From Eonycteris spelaea (Eukaryota; Chordata; Mammalia; Chiroptera; Pteropodidae), in assembly GCA_003508835.1 (NCBI GenBank), contig PUFA01000708.1:1-64000 (forward strand): DNA of 64,000 bases, given 5' to 3'. The notes under the pieces were generated by a model. It ran no database searches. It was not told the origin of the DNA and saw nothing but the letters and a program-made list of their open reading frames with translations. Each line of letters starts with the position of its first letter. Position 1 is the first letter of the stretch. Positions 1-12,824 of the stretch are shown piece after piece. A program made the translations under genes and the position numbers.

Positions 1-2265
1 GTTGGCATGTGGAAGAGAAGCTGTCCCATTGCTTAGAATAGGTGGTTTGGGTCACATACAAACCACCATCACAGGCTGCTCTCTTTGGGCTCAAGGCCAA
101 TTTAGGAGTTATAAAGACCTGGGGCACAGTCTTCTGAGGAGTATGGCAAAAGTCAGTCGATTTCACACTTTGTTGAGGGACAGCTACCGTCTTGAATTCC
201 ATAAAAACACAAGGCCAAGACAAACAATAATGATTGAAAATGACCTATAATTAGATGAATGTAAGTAATTGAATTATAAGTAGATTCCTGGTACTAGCTA
301 CAAAGTGGAAAGGAAGAAATTGGTGATCTTGATTTGAAAGATGTCTTTCTTGTTTTATGGCCATCATTATCATGAGTATAAGTGATACCACACCATTCTG
401 GATAATTTTTATGTGCCAGACCTTCGGAAATGTACTTTAAGTTCTAGTACACATAGAAAGTATTAGTATTATTCTCTTATACTTATATATTCAGTTTAAA
501 TAGGTCAAGAAGATCCAGGATTGGCACACAAAGCTCATGTTTCCCACTTATTCCCAAACTATCCCCTGGAGTGCCTGTCTAGTAACCAACTCTGTCAGCC
601 TCTCATGAACATTTTAGCCTAAATTGCTAGTTTTTGTTGGCATTGAGACACTGAATGGGAAACAGTTAGAGCTCTGGGAACCTGTCTGCATTCCCTTTAG
701 AAGTATTGTACGGCTCCACTGGCCTTTGGAGCAGAGCCAATTCCCACATCAAGGTCAGGGTTTTTTTGTTGTTGTTGTTTTGTTGTTGTGTGCTGTTGTT
801 GTTTTTGTAAACAGAAGGTAAGCTGAGACAGAGACTAACAAAAATTCAGTGGGGTCAGATAGAAGACAGACTCTTAAGGAAGAGATGTAGGTTCACACAC
901 AGTGGATGCTGGAAATGAAGGCAGGTTTGGGTCTGAGAGAATTATAGGGAACTCATGAGCAGAATTTCTAGGCTCTGTACTTCAAGCCTCACCCAAAAAG
1001 GATGCAATGTGAATCCTGATTCCACCTATATCCTTATAGACAGCTACTTTCCTTCAATAGATAGCTGGGTTGGGCCCTGGTCCCTTGGTTCCAATCAAAT
1101 GACCCTTACAGAGATAACATACTCCACATCATTAAGTGTTGAATGTCCTTGCAATCATATATACATACCTTAAGGAGTCCATTTACCCTTAGCAACATTT
1201 TCTCCAAAGGCACTCATATTTATGGCGAATAACAAACTAGTAAACAGGATTTAAAATGCCACCCACCTGAATTCTCAGTTTCAGAGATGAAGTCTTCAAA
1301 CCTTGTTTCTTTTTTTCCTGAATCCACAGCCATAGCTGCATCATTGCTCACTCATCCTCCCATGTAGACCTGTCACAGAGTCAACCACTTAGGAATAATC
1401 TGTGTAATTCTCATGTCAGATGAGATGAGTCCTGCATGACTATGATTTTTTAACCAAATAAAAGTTCAAGCACAAATTTCAATAAATACAGTACCTACAA
1501 CCACTCAACTCAGTGAGTCTGGACATCAGCCTCATACAAAAAAAGAAAACATACTAAAATTAATGAACACATTCTGTCTATTGATTCATGTGTTTTTAAA
1601 TGGAAAACTGAAGGAGAAATTAGGATGGAAAACTCACAAATAATTGAAGCAGTCCATGTTAGTATGATAGGAATGAGACAGGGCTAGAAGTGTCACAACA
1701 TGCATCTGGACATGATATTAGGCCATGCCAATTAGGAAGAAAAGCTACTAGACCATTAGGTTTGGAGGTGATTTTGTGATGAACTGTGTCTCCCGACTGA
1801 TCAACAGGGTTAAGTTAGCTACAGTAGATGGCCAGAGAGGAGTTCTCTTTCTCTATCAGGAGCCCTATGTATGTCTCCAAAGCTAAATATTTTGTTGGAA
1901 AGATAGTTTCTCAAAATAAAAAAGAGCCATTCTTTCCTAAAGAATCCCACATAGACTCCCAGAACTGCCATGTTTGTGCTACTCCTTAAAATATAATAAT
2001 TCTCCAATGCAATGAATCTCCACCATACAAAGCAAGGTTATGGAATCATTAGATCCTGTACTCCTCAGTATGAAAACTCTTTGAAGACACCAGGAAAAAA
2101 AAAAACAGTGAATTTAGTCATAATAAGGTAGAATGAAAACACCTTATATTAACAGATAGATGTCAGTCAAGAAGAAATTGGCACTTTCACACTTGGTAAT
2201 TTTAGAGAATAATTCAAGGCTGTAACAGGCTTATTTTAAATAGGAAAGGACTTTCATGTATGGTA
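1..2265. other. Intergenic, nothing recognised
   Basis: I see no exon, RNA gene or recognisable repeat family here. Open frames are short (up to about 80 codons), lack splice or family support, and look like chance. A short impure (GTT)n tract lies near 764-812. Confidence 0.5.
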
Positions 2266-2269
2266 GGTA

Positions 2270-2420
2270 ATAGATATGCCGGCTAAGCATGTAGGATATC
2301 TGGAGTTAGAAAACTTGAGTAGAATTCCTTCCTCCAACTCTTCCCAACTATGTGAACTTGAGCATAACTTAGTTAACCTAAATCTCAATGTTCTCATCTG
2401 TAAAATGATTTAGGTTTTTC
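2270..2420 (+). repeat. MIR-like SINE
   Basis: This old SINE fragment resembles the MIR core. It has the order gagttagaa, then ccaactcttccc, then tgtgaacttgagc, then the typical tail 'catctgtaaaatga'. It closely resembles the copy at 10010-10185 and shares words that differ from the usual MIR core. Confidence 0.6.
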
Positions 2421-2639
2421 CTCTTGGATACTCCAATGGCATCTTGTACATCCTGCTTTCATTTTAGTATTGATCTCACTATGTTGTAATTGCCTAATGA
2501 CTTATCTGTATCACCCACATTTTCACAGTATCATCCCCTGTCTATAATCTAGAGATTTTAGTCTTGCACCTACAGGTGTAATTACTGAGCCTTGGGAGTG
2601 CTTACCCCTAGAAGTGAAATTACTGAGCCTTAGGGAATG

Positions 2640-3050
2640 CTTATCAGGTGTTTCCGAATGGCTCTCTAAAGTGGTTGAAACAATTTGTACTCCCACAAGA
2701 AGTGTGTGAGTTCCTACTTCCCAACATCATCACCACACTTGATGTTTCAGTCATTGAATTTTTTCAATGATGACTATAAAATGAGAAATCATTTTAATAT
2801 GCATTTACTTGATTACTAGCAAGCTGAATATTTTATATGCTTTTTGTCCAGTTAGGTGTCTTTTTTTATGAAGTGCCAAATATATCCTTGGCCCAATTTC
2901 CTGCTGGGGCTGTTTGTCATGTTGATTTGTTGTCACTCTATATATTCTATGTATAGATCTATTCTATGGCTTTAGAAATCTTCACTCTGTCTGTGTGTCT
3001 TGACTTTTCACTTTTTATAATGTCTTTTGAATCATTTACGCCAGTTGGTA
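2640..3050 (-). mobile_element. Old L1 fragment (antisense)
   Basis: The + strand reads as the complement of an L1 ORF2 C-terminal region and 3' part, for example 'ctctaaagtggttgaaaca' followed by 'gtactcccacaagaagtgt'. It is heavily diverged and non-coding. Confidence 0.65.
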
Positions 3051-3289
3051 TTAATAAGTCAGTATTCTGTTTATTTGAACATTTCATCACAAGCAATTGA
3101 AACAAATAAATTATAAAGGGTTTAAATGTAGGTTACAAGGAATTAATTAAAGATTAATAGTACTAGAATTCTTATCTTTTCCTGTTCAAGTTCTGGAAGA
3201 TTGAGAATAAGTTTAAAGCAAAAATGCAGTTATCTTGAGACATTTCCTTGGCCTTCGAAATCTAAGGTAGCAAAAGTTTATTCTTAAAA

Positions 3290-4195
3290 AAATTTTAAAG
3301 ACAACTCCAAATACTGGCAAGGTTGTGAAACAACAGGAACTCTCATTTTTGCTGGTGAGAATGCAAAATGGTATAGCCAATTTGGGAAGACAGTCTGGCA
3401 GTTTCTTACAAAAATAATTGCTTCATCAAAACCATATAATCCAGTAGTTGCATTCCTTGGTATTTACCCAAATGAGCTGAAAACTTATAACCACACAAAA
3501 ACCTGCACCACACAAAAAACCTGCACACAAATGTATATAGCAGCTTTATTCATAATTGCCCGAACTTGGAAGAAACCAAGGTATCTTTCAATAAGTGTAT
3601 AGATTAGTAAACTGTGGCATATCCAAATAATGGAATATTATTTAATGCTAAAAAAAGAGCTACCACGCCATGAAAAGACATGGAGGAAACTTAAATGCAC
3701 ATTATTAAGTGAAAGAAGCCAATCTGAAAAGGCTACATACTGAATAATTCCAACTACACGACATTTTTGAAAATGCAGAACTATGAAGACAGTATAAAAG
3801 TCAGTGGCTGTCAGGAGTTGGGGGGAGAAAGAGATGAATAAGTGGAGCACAGAAGAATTTTAAGGCAATGAAAATACTTTGTATGATTATATAAGGATGG
3901 ATACATGTCATTACAGATTTGTTAAAACCTATAAAATGTACACCAGGAGCAGATCATAATATAAACTATGGGACTTTGGGTTTATGGATGTATCAGTGTA
4001 GGTTCACCAGTTGTAAGAAATGTACAACTCTGGTGGGGATGCTGATAATGGGAAAGGCTATGTATGTGTGGGTGCAGGGGGTCTATGGGGAATATCTTTA
4101 TATGTGCGTGTATAGAAGTCTAAGTTCAAACCTTCCTCTTAATTTTTGTGAACCTAAAATTGCTCTAAAAATTGTCTAAATAAATAAGATACATT
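3290..4195 (+). mobile_element. L1 3' end (sense), 5'-truncated
   Basis: This L1 tail runs from the end of ORF2 into the 3'UTR. Recognisable words include 'ggcaaggttgtgaaacaaca', 'tagcagctttattcataatt', 'aatggaatattatttaatgc' and the 3'UTR-like 'gttaaaacctataaaatgta'. It ends near an A-rich stretch at about 4180-4215. Many stops and indels show it is dead. It lies between antisense L1 pieces, which suggests nesting. Confidence 0.75.
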
Positions 4196-4209
4196 TCTCT
4201 GAAGAATAA

Positions 4210-4760
4210 AGTTGAACACTTTTTAATATGTTTAAGTGATATTTTAACATCTTTTTCATGAATGTCTTTTCAAACAATTTTGCAGAAACTTTTGGTCTTT
4301 TATTCTTCTATTTAAAAAATTCTTCATATATTTGGAACATTAGCCTTTTTAACTGTAATATAAATTTTCTAAATGTTTTCTCCTAGTTTTTTCACTTTAA
4401 TAATCTTTGTTATTATAGAAACAGTACATATGGATTGTAGTAAATTCGAAAATATAAAAGAATAAAAAAATAAATTACATATCCCCCACCATCCAGAGAT
4501 TACCCCATTAGCATAATTAGATTCTTTTGTATCATCTCGAAATTTCTTGTTTAAATCCTTCTGAGCCATGATATAATGATTTCGAATACATAGCTAGGTT
4601 TCATTAATATTTTATTTATGACATACCTATTCTCATTGGTGAAAGTGCTCTATTGTCATGGTTTCTTTTTCTCAGGTGTAGTATTGAATTTACTATCGTA
4701 CTTAGTTGCAGAATATTAATACAGATTTTACAGATAAATATTTATAAACTTGTGGTGATT
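4210..4760 (-). mobile_element. Old L1 fragments (antisense)
   Basis: This AT-rich stretch has words like antisense L1 ORF2 and 3'UTR (for example 'tcttcatatatttggaacat'). It is diverged, may be more than one fragment, and its limits are approximate. Confidence 0.4.
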
Positions 4761-5085
4761 TAAACTTGTGTGCAAATTATTTCACATTTTTACCATTGAG
4801 AGGCAGGGTCTATATCTCCTCTCCTTAAATCTAAGTTTAAAACAGCTTACCCTGAAATAGCCTTACACTCTTCATTTACCTGATGGGAAAAGAAGTTTAT
4901 TCAAAGGTTTTTCCAAAAATGATCTAACCTGATAGCAGAATTTAATAAATTAGTGGTCTCTAACACTTTTGGCATATGACATATATAAGTATATTCATGA
5001 CTTTTATTAGAGCTTTTTAAATTAAACTTTAAAAAAATGAAGTCAGAATAAAAGTTATTGAACTGATGTACCTCCACTATACCCA
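4761..5085. other. Nothing recognised
   Basis: AT-rich intergenic sequence with no gene, clear repeat family or motif. Confidence 0.45.
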
Positions 5086-5475
5086 TATTAGTCAGCTAAG
5101 GTTGCCAAAATACCACAGACTGGGTGGCTTAAACAACAGAAATTTATTTTCTCACAATTACGGAGTCGAGAAGTCCAAGTTTAAGGTGCCATCTGGGTTG
5201 GTTTCTGGTGAGGATTCTTCCTAGATTGTATGTAGATGTCTCCTCACATGGCCTTTCTTCTGTGCGGGGGGAGGGGGCGGAGAGAGATAGAGAGAGAATT
5301 GTCTGGTGTCTCTACCTCTTATAAGGATACCAGTCCTATTGATTACGGCCCTATCCTCATGACCTCATTCAGCTTTTGTTACCTCTTTACAGGCCCTATC
5401 TAATATAGTCAACATTGTTAGTTATGGCTTTAACATGAATTTTGGGGGAAGATAATTTAGTCTATAACAATATCC
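5086..5475 (-). mobile_element. MLT1-type MaLR solo LTR
   Basis: This is the reverse complement of an MLT1-like LTR of the ERVL-MaLR group. The + strand begins 'tagtcagctaaggttgcc', then 'ctgggtggcttaaacaaca' and 'gaaatttattttctcaca'. Near the other end are 'ctcatgacctcattcagc' and 'aacatgaattttgggg'. No internal sequence is attached. A G-rich (GGGGGAG) and GAGA tract at 5266-5300 sits inside it. Confidence 0.8.
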
Positions 5476-6240
5476 TCGAATTCCCGGAAAACATATTTGG
5501 GGGAAAAACTAATCTAATTCAGCTTGCTTTTTTGTCCTATGAGGAAGTAGGCCCAGAAGAATACTGTGGCGTTCTTGAGTTAATATGGCTGGACTATAAC
5601 TCAGGTCTCTCAACTATCTAGGGCTTCTCCTGCTACAACAAACGAGATGCTTTTCCTTCTTTTGTTCTTACACCCATTTTAGTCTAAAAGCTTCCTCTCG
5701 TTTCCCATAGGGCTCCTTGCCTAGGAAGCATTCTTTACTGAACTGTTTGAAAAACATCTATTTTTCCCAAGCAATTGGCAGAGAACTAAGATTCAAAACC
5801 TAACTCAGCCTGAACTTGGCTGAACCCTGATACTCTCCACTCCACAGCACACAGCTAACTCTGGCAAGTTATTGTCTCCTGGGCCTCAGCCCCACTGGTA
5901 AATTTGGGCTGACTATGCTTTACCTGCCAAATGGCTGGGCTGAGTCAGTGAAGCCACAAAGACCCTCTAGCTCTAGGATTAATGAGTGCTGACTGGGACC
6001 TACAATTCTGTGACATGGGACTACTTCCTCCTTACCCTCTCATCATATTTAGTGTTAGCAGAACACATTGTGAAAGGCATAGCACTGCCCTCAGCCAGAA
6101 CCTCTTTCCATTCCTGGGATGGGGAGGTTGTAATGGTGGAGTTATCATTACACTAGCAGAGTCAGTTAAGAAGACCCGGTCTCTAAGGCCCTTTCTTCAC
6201 TTAGGGTATTCCAGAACCCTGAACCTTGCTTAGGATCTGT
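5476..6240. other. Intergenic, nothing recognised
   Basis: No exon or known repeat family is evident. A chance open frame of about 80 codons at 5982-6233 has no splice or homology support. Confidence 0.45.
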
Positions 6241-6244
6241 CTGT

Positions 6245-6480
6245 ATAATAATTATTATTTTTTTGTTTATTGAGATGTAATTCACACACTATCACCACAA
6301 TCAATTTTAAAAACATTTTTTTAGCCCCCAAAGAAACCCATATGCATTAGCATTTCTTTCCCCATTCTCTTCCCCAGCTCTAACCAAACACTAATCTATT
6401 TTCTGTCTCTATAGATTACCTATTATGGACAAACTTTTGATTAATTTCCAACATTTTTAAAGTTATTGTCACCAATAACA
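6245..6480 (-). mobile_element. L1 3' end fragment (antisense)
   Basis: The sequence 'tttattgagatgtaattcac' starts a classic antisense L1M 3'UTR, followed by 'aagaaacccatatgcattag' and 'ttctgtctctatagattacc'. It is short and old. Confidence 0.7.
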
Positions 6481-7744
6481 ATAACTTTGTAGGCAATATA
6501 GTACTTATATTGCTATTATGGGAGAACTGTGGATGAAAAAGTAACCACATACTAAACCTGACAAGCTCCGGGGAGGCCTGCGTGGAGAACCTTACAAATC
6601 AGGTACTGAAAGTAACCACAAAGGACAGTTTGAACACAAAAATTTCCTAAGTAAAAAGCAGGTCATGGTGGATAGTCATGTCCTAGGCCTGTATCTTCCT
6701 TGACAAAGGTCAATCTTTATCTTAAGTGAGCCTATCTATTATCTTTTTGATTTAAGATAACATACCTTTGAATGTCAGAGTAATCTTCTTTTACCAGACC
6801 CCTTGGGCACAACCACTGCACCAGAAACACAAAGACAACAGAAACCTTCATAGTTATCTTGTTCTCCCTGCATACCATCTCCATGTGCTATAAATGTTCA
6901 TTGTTAAACTCTCCTGTACCCACCACTGTGAAAAAAGTATATGTTTCTCTATTTTTGCTGTTTTATCGAATCTCAGAGATTTCCCTACTTACTTTCTCCC
7001 ATCCTTTTGATCTACCACCAATGGATTTCATGTAACCTCCTATGTCTCCTTCCTTTTATTCTAAAGTATAAAGTAAGCGCAAAACTGCCGTTCTCCGGAG
7101 CATTTTCTAAATCTGTTGAGATTTGCTTCCCTAGAAATTATCATCAGTTTGGCTCAAATAAACTCATAAAAATTCTCTACAGATTTTGGACATTTCTTAC
7201 ATTGACAGAACAGAATTTTCAAAAGGTCCTTACTCTGAAATCGCTGCTGAAGTCACTACTCAGTAACTTTCATGTGACAATTCAGCAGCAAGCCCAAACT
7301 GACATGATAGATATTACAAGCTGAGCTGGTGGCTCCTGGTAATTGTTTAAATTACTACATTTGCTTGTATTCAAACTTTAAAGTTACATTATGTAAGTCA
7401 GTACTTGAAACTATGTAATTATAATATCAAGATTAGTTTACAAATAAATCATATTATAATTTAAATAATTGTTTTTATAAATTGGTTCATATAAAAAACT
7501 CAGGCAATATGTAGAATTATATAAACCTAACAACCATTTCTATTTAATCTTCTCAGTGAAGTTTAAGAATGTAATTGTACTTTTTAAAAAAATCAATACT
7601 TTGTGTTGTGGTGTCAATGTGAATATATTTTCTGACATTTCAAAAAATGACACTTAGGAACTTGAGACCATAAAATAGATAATAATATCTATAACTGTTT
7701 AAATAATTATAAAAGGTAGGTTTTAACATTAAGATATTGGTACT
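6481..7744. other. Unassigned, possibly old LTR then AT-rich DNA
   Basis: About 6500-6960 has an LTR-like feel ('tgctataaatgttcattgtt' before a run of short motifs), but I cannot assign a family. About 7320-7740 is AT-rich with no feature. The open frame at 6941-7324 has no support as a gene. Confidence 0.3.
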
Positions 7745-8220
7745 GTTAAAGAGAAAACCACAGGCCCGAAATGGTGTCCCTTGTGCTAAAGCCCAATGAA
7801 CCAAATCTAGATTTAAAACCTGACCTAATTGTTATTTCAACCTCTCCCAGAACATAATCTTAATCAATTAGTCTGGAATTTTCTGGTCAACACCAAAGAG
7901 GTAATCTGTCAAGTGGGCCAGCTCCATCCCCTATAGAAAAATGAGGCAATTTGCATGATAAAAACTCTTCCCATTCCTTTCCCCCCACAAGAAGATAAAA
8001 ATAATCTTTTTATTTTCTTTTGTTAATAGCTCCCATGCCCCACCTGTGTTCCTACAAAAACCTTCCATTTTGTACAATACCTTGGGGCGGCCTTTCTAGT
8101 TGCTTGATGGGATGCTGCCAGATTCATGAATCACTTAGTGAAGCCAAGTAGGTCTTCAAATTTACTCGATTGAGTTTTGTTCTTTTACAGTATAAAAATT
8201 AAAAAAAAGAATACAAGCCA
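7745..8220 (+). mobile_element. LTR-like repeat, family uncertain
   Basis: The block containing 'ttctagttgcttgatgggat', 'gctgccagattcatgaatca' and a downstream T-rich/A-rich end resembles the 3' part of an old ERV LTR. I cannot name the subfamily. No internal retroviral genes adjoin it. Confidence 0.45.
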
Positions 8221-8600
8221 CTATACAACCCCTGTGTGAGCTCTTTGTATTTTTGTCTAAATATAAACTATAGCACTTTCTAAAGCTGAAGTAAATAATA
8301 ACTGATGTATTATGACTATTATCTTAATTATATATTTTTAATAAGACAAGTGATGCTTTTAAAACTTATTTTTATACATTAAATAGCATTACAATTTAAG
8401 TGTTAGGGATAACTACATATAGTGTAGTATATTGAATTTAATTAAAATAAAAAATATGAGAGAAAAATCAATAAATCAGGAAAAATAGAGAAGCTTTTGT
8501 AACCACGACCAGCTCAAAATTTTCCTATCTTGTTTAAGGAGATACTTAAGTTGCTTTTCAGAGACAACAGTCCAAAATCACAAGTTGTGCACTGAAGCAT
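8221..8600. other. AT-rich, nothing recognised
   Basis: Low-complexity AT-rich intergenic sequence without a gene or recognised repeat. Confidence 0.45.
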
Positions 8601-9020
8601 ATGCAGAGAAGAGAACTTTGGACCCCAGCTGCACCTGGAACCCAAAGTCTAGCCCTCCACCCCACCCCTCCTCCCTGCTGTCCTAGAACCAAAAGGGCCA
8701 GGATATAACTGGAAATTGAACATCAGAACCCTCCTCAGAAGCAAAAGGTCCATTGTCCAAGAAAGATCTGGTGTTGATGCCTCTTTACCATAAGCAGTCA
8801 TGTTCCAAGGTCCTCCAATGAAAAGTTGTCCCACCAGGGCTTCTGCATACTTGTTCTCCCTAACCCCTTAAAAATCTTTAAACCTAGTCCAGCGAACAAA
8901 ATGGATCTGAAGCACTGTTAGGTCTCTCACTTCTTGATGGTGACTTCCTGATCAATAAACATTTTTTCTTACTCCAAACTCTGACATTTTGAGTTTTTGG
9001 CCTTTCAAAGCATCAGACAC
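8601..9020 (+). mobile_element. LTR-like 3' segment with polyadenylation signal
   Basis: Pyrimidine-rich sequence leads to 'cttcctgatcaataaacatt' and a T-rich stretch, then 'gacattttgagtttttggcc'. An AATAAA-type signal followed by a short U5-like tail is typical of a retroviral LTR. The family is not identified and the 5' limit is uncertain. Confidence 0.4.
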
Positions 9021-9199
9021 ACAAACTTGGGTTAAGTAACACTTTCTTAACAAAATAAAAAATGATAATAATACTGTTACTTTCATATTCTGTTCACTCT
9101 CCAATGTCTCTGTTTCTTTCATACCATCTTTCTTCTCATCAAATCTTCAACATCTTCTCCCCCATCCTCAACCCCAGCTGATAACCTTGCTTTATATTC

Positions 9200-9765
9200 A
9201 TTAAGAAAACAAACATTTAGAAGAGAATTGCCAATTAAAAGAATATTTTTATAAAACTACCACCTATGTAATCATCATCCTGGACAAGAAATAGAATACT
9301 TTGATAACCCCCACTCCCCATTCCTCTTTCCTTCCAGCCCCCTCTTCCCAGCTGATGATGTTCCTTTCTTTATCCTAGAGGTAACCCCTATCCTGACTAT
9401 AGCGATATCATTTTTTTTGCTTTTCTTTATAGGTTATATCTTCCCTATAAGCATCCCTAAACAACAAGTTTTGATTTACAGATGTTTGAATTTCACATAC
9501 TTGTAAATTGTTAATATGTATTATTTTGTGACTTTCTTCTTTTACTCCACATTGTTTGTTGAGATTCATACATGTTATTGCAAATAGCTGTAGATTGTTC
9601 ACCTATATTGCCGTACAGTATACCATTGTATGAATATATGCACAATTTTACACATTCTAACTTTGATGGACTTTCTGGATGTTTCCATTTTTTTATTGTT
9701 GTACAATAGTGCTACCATCAATATTCTTGTACATGTCTCCTAGTAATACATAAGCACTTGAATTC
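9200..9765 (-). mobile_element. L1 3' end fragment (antisense)
   Basis: The + strand carries antisense L1M 3'UTR/ORF2-end words: 'aactaccacctatgtaatca', 'cctggacaagaaatagaata', 'ggatgtttccatttttttat' and 'gtacaatagtgctaccatca'. It is degenerate throughout. Confidence 0.75.
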
Positions 9766-10009
9766 TGTCTGATTGCAGAGCTGATACATTAACAGTTTTC
9801 TGGGGCCAATGTGGACTATGGGCTTGGTTTATATCAGAAAGTCAAAGAAGGAATTTTCCATTTGGCCATCTGGGATAGGAATGGGAAGTGGAGAACAACA
9901 GTGGGAAGGGATGAGGTTGATGCTGCTATACCCCTCCCCTTCCCTCCACCCTGACTTCACCTTTCACCATAGCACAGTCTTGACACCTCAAGGACCTAGA
10001 TCAGCCACC

Positions 10010-10185
10010 TTCTTAATGAGTGGGAAGTTAATATGCATGCTGGTTAAGAGTGAAATGTCTAAAGTTAGAAAACGTGATTACACTTCCATCCTCCAACTCT
10101 TCCCGGCTTGTGAGTGTGTGACCTTAATCACAACTTAATTAACCTAAGTCTGGTTTTTCATCTGTAAAATGGGAATAAGAATAAT
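10010..10185 (+). repeat. MIR-like SINE
   Basis: This SINE has 'gctggttaagagtgaaatgt', then 'gtgtgtgaccttaatcac', 'attaacctaagtctgg' and 'catctgtaaaatgggaataa', the order of a forward MIR. It shares 'cctccaactcttccc' and 'gttagaaaac' with the copy at 2270-2420. Confidence 0.75.
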
Positions 10186-12215
10186 TCTTTAAAGTGAGTT
10201 TTTGGAGTAAGATGAGTTGAGACCTGGCTGTGGTTAATGTGCTATTTTTACCTCTACTTGGATTAAACAGAATACAGTGAAATCATCAAAAAGTATTTTG
10301 GAAAACTTTAACTTTTAAGAACTTGTTTTTTGATTGCTTTGAAGAGCTGAGACTGACAGAAAAGTAATTCTGTTTCGCTGATGTCAGCACTAAATAGAAT
10401 GAATGATTTCTTCTTTTGTCAGAGCTCATCTGGCTAGCTGTGCTAAAATGAGTGGACTTGCACATCTGGGCCATAGCTTTGGGGAGTCAGACTAAATATT
10501 CAGCTGGTTGAATACGGGACTCTTTGCCACTATTGTTTCAGTTATCAATTGCTATATGACAAACAACAAAAATATAGTGACAAGTAAGCCAGTTATTTGC
10601 CGACACCACGATGAGGTCAGAGATTCAGGAAATGAGGACTAAAAACTAGTTTCTTATTTAAAAAAAAACTATATAGGAACTAAGAATGAAAATAAAACCT
10701 TTTTTTTATTAAAAAAAAAAAAAAGAAATTCAGGCAGGGCTCAGGAGCTGCCTGTACTCCACATGGTGTCAGCTGGGGCAGCTCAGTTAAAGCTGGAGGA
10801 CCCAAGATGGCCCCAGTCACATGTCTGGAATCTTGGTTCTGATTCTTGGGTGGCATGTCTCAGTTCTCCATGTAGCTCTCTTTCCAGTAAAATAGCTCCC
10901 CCAAAGAGCCAAAAGCAGAAGCTACCGAGGCCTCTTTGGGAATTGCACATCACTTCTTGCTGCATTCTATTTACCAAAGCTATTCACAGAGCCCAGCCCA
11001 GATTAAGGACAAAGAAAGTACCTCTTTTTGCTGATGGGAGGAAGCAGCAAAGTCAATATTAAATGGGTCTGCAGGATTGGAAATTATTATCGTGGGTCAT
11101 CTTTGGAAAAATAGAGTGTGAGCCTTCGAACTTGGAGCTTATCTTTGTTAGAAACTGGATATGGCTCTATCTCCATTTACTAGTCCCAGGTGATGAGGAG
11201 GCAGAATATCGTCAAGTTTTTGGGGGGCAAGGATGTGTGGGGAAGAGGAGAGAAATAGCAAAAGAGACTGAGAAAGTGCCTCCCATAAAGAAGAAAGAAA
11301 ACAAAGAGGGTTGTGGGGACCTGGAGGCTAAGTGAATAAATGATTAAAGAGGAAGGAATGATCAACATATGTTGCTGAGGAGTTGAGTAAAATACATACT
11401 TTTTTTCTGGGGAGAACTACAAGAAAACTGAATGAACAGTAATTATCTTAAGAAAGAGGTGGAGGGGGAAGGGAAAGCTTCCACTTATCATACCCTACCT
11501 TCTTCTGTTTTGAGTTTTTCTAACCTGGTATATGAATTTACTTTTTTTCTAATATGAATTATCTTAAAATGGACATTTTCTTTAAAATCTTTTTTGTAAT
11601 GAGCTCCTTGCACCAACAACTTTTCTCATCCTCCAACTAAAGTCAGACAATTAAGCAAGTCTAAGTGTAAGATTCTTTCAGGTCAATGTTCCTTGAGTTC
11701 TTTGCCACTTTTTCCTTGGGTATGATATATAATCTAAAATGAGGGAGGCAGAAATCAAATTCAGTTTCATTAATGGTGGTTCTACCTTACAGGATGCTGT
11801 TCTATGAGATAATTCAGTGAAAATTTGAAAGCGTTACAGATATGACTGTTAACCACTTTGGGCTGTTCATTCCCTTCTCCCCATGTTCATCAGTGGAAGG
11901 TCCCCAGGGCAAGAACCTGTTCCTGCACATGAGGCCCTTTACCAACCTGTAACTTCCTCTTCTTCATCTGCAGTGCCTGACCTCTGAATGTTCTGCTCCT
12001 TATCCTCTGCCTCACACTCAGCACTGTCTCAGCTAGTTCTGCCTGCCATGCTGAGAAATCTTTGCATAGTCACACTTTCCCCATGCAAGTGCCTCAACAC
12101 CTACCCCAAAGCCCTGTGGATAAGGCTGAGGCTTATTCCAGCTTGGGACCTGACAAGGCCTTGCAGCCTCTGCTCATCCTTCCACTTAGATTGGCTAAGG
12201 TGACCAGCCATGATA
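10186..12215. other. Intergenic, nothing recognised
   Basis: No gene is supported. Poly-A/T runs at about 10659-10725 may be the tail of an old retroelement. About 11,870-12,200 is richer in C and resembles diverged antisense L2, but not convincingly. Overlapping open frames at 10763-11335 have no homology that I recognise. Confidence 0.4.
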
Positions 12216-12566
12216 AGGATATACATATATACACAATATACACATTGACATATGCAAATACACACCATACACACATATACACACATGCATAGCACACACA
12301 TACATACATACATACATACACACATTCATGCATATGTAGATATAATGAATAAACACAAACACAGAGGACACATCTGCAATTCATTGGGAACCATCCTCAG
12401 GCCAGTAACACATACAGCCTTATGAACACACACACACACATATATGCACAAACACATGCACAAATATATACACACACATATATGCCACAACACATGCACA
12501 AAATATATCACACACATATATGCACAAACACATGCACAAATACACACACACACACACACACACAAT
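12216..12566. repeat. (CA/CATA)n microsatellite with 38-bp minisatellite
   Basis: An impure CA/CATA array runs from about 12216 to 12335 and resumes at 12426. Within the second block a unit starting 'tatatgcacaaacacatgca' recurs at 12441, 12479 and 12517, a period of 38 bp, and then grades into pure (CA)n up to about 12564. Cysteine/valine-rich frames on the minus strand are artefacts of this repeat. Confidence 0.9.
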
Positions 12567-12824
12567 TGGAGGGCCACTCTCAGACCCAGTGAGGGCACCC
12601 AGCCAGCCACAGAGACTATGTGTGGGTTTGACGTTATTTAGACATGATGGAGGATTCTGAATTGCTCTGTATAGTATTAGAGAGGTCAAGTGGATAATTT
12701 TAAAGACATCCGGCTCCATTTACCAGCTCCCAGATAGTCCCACCACCCTCAGCTACAGGGACCTTTTCACATACACAGTGAATAATCTTCCCTGTTTTCA
12801 TTTTTGGAAAGGTTACTTTTGTCC

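Noticed and set aside
12101..12719. Overlapping cysteine/valine-rich minus-strand frames
   Set aside because: They are translations of the CA/CATA microsatellite.
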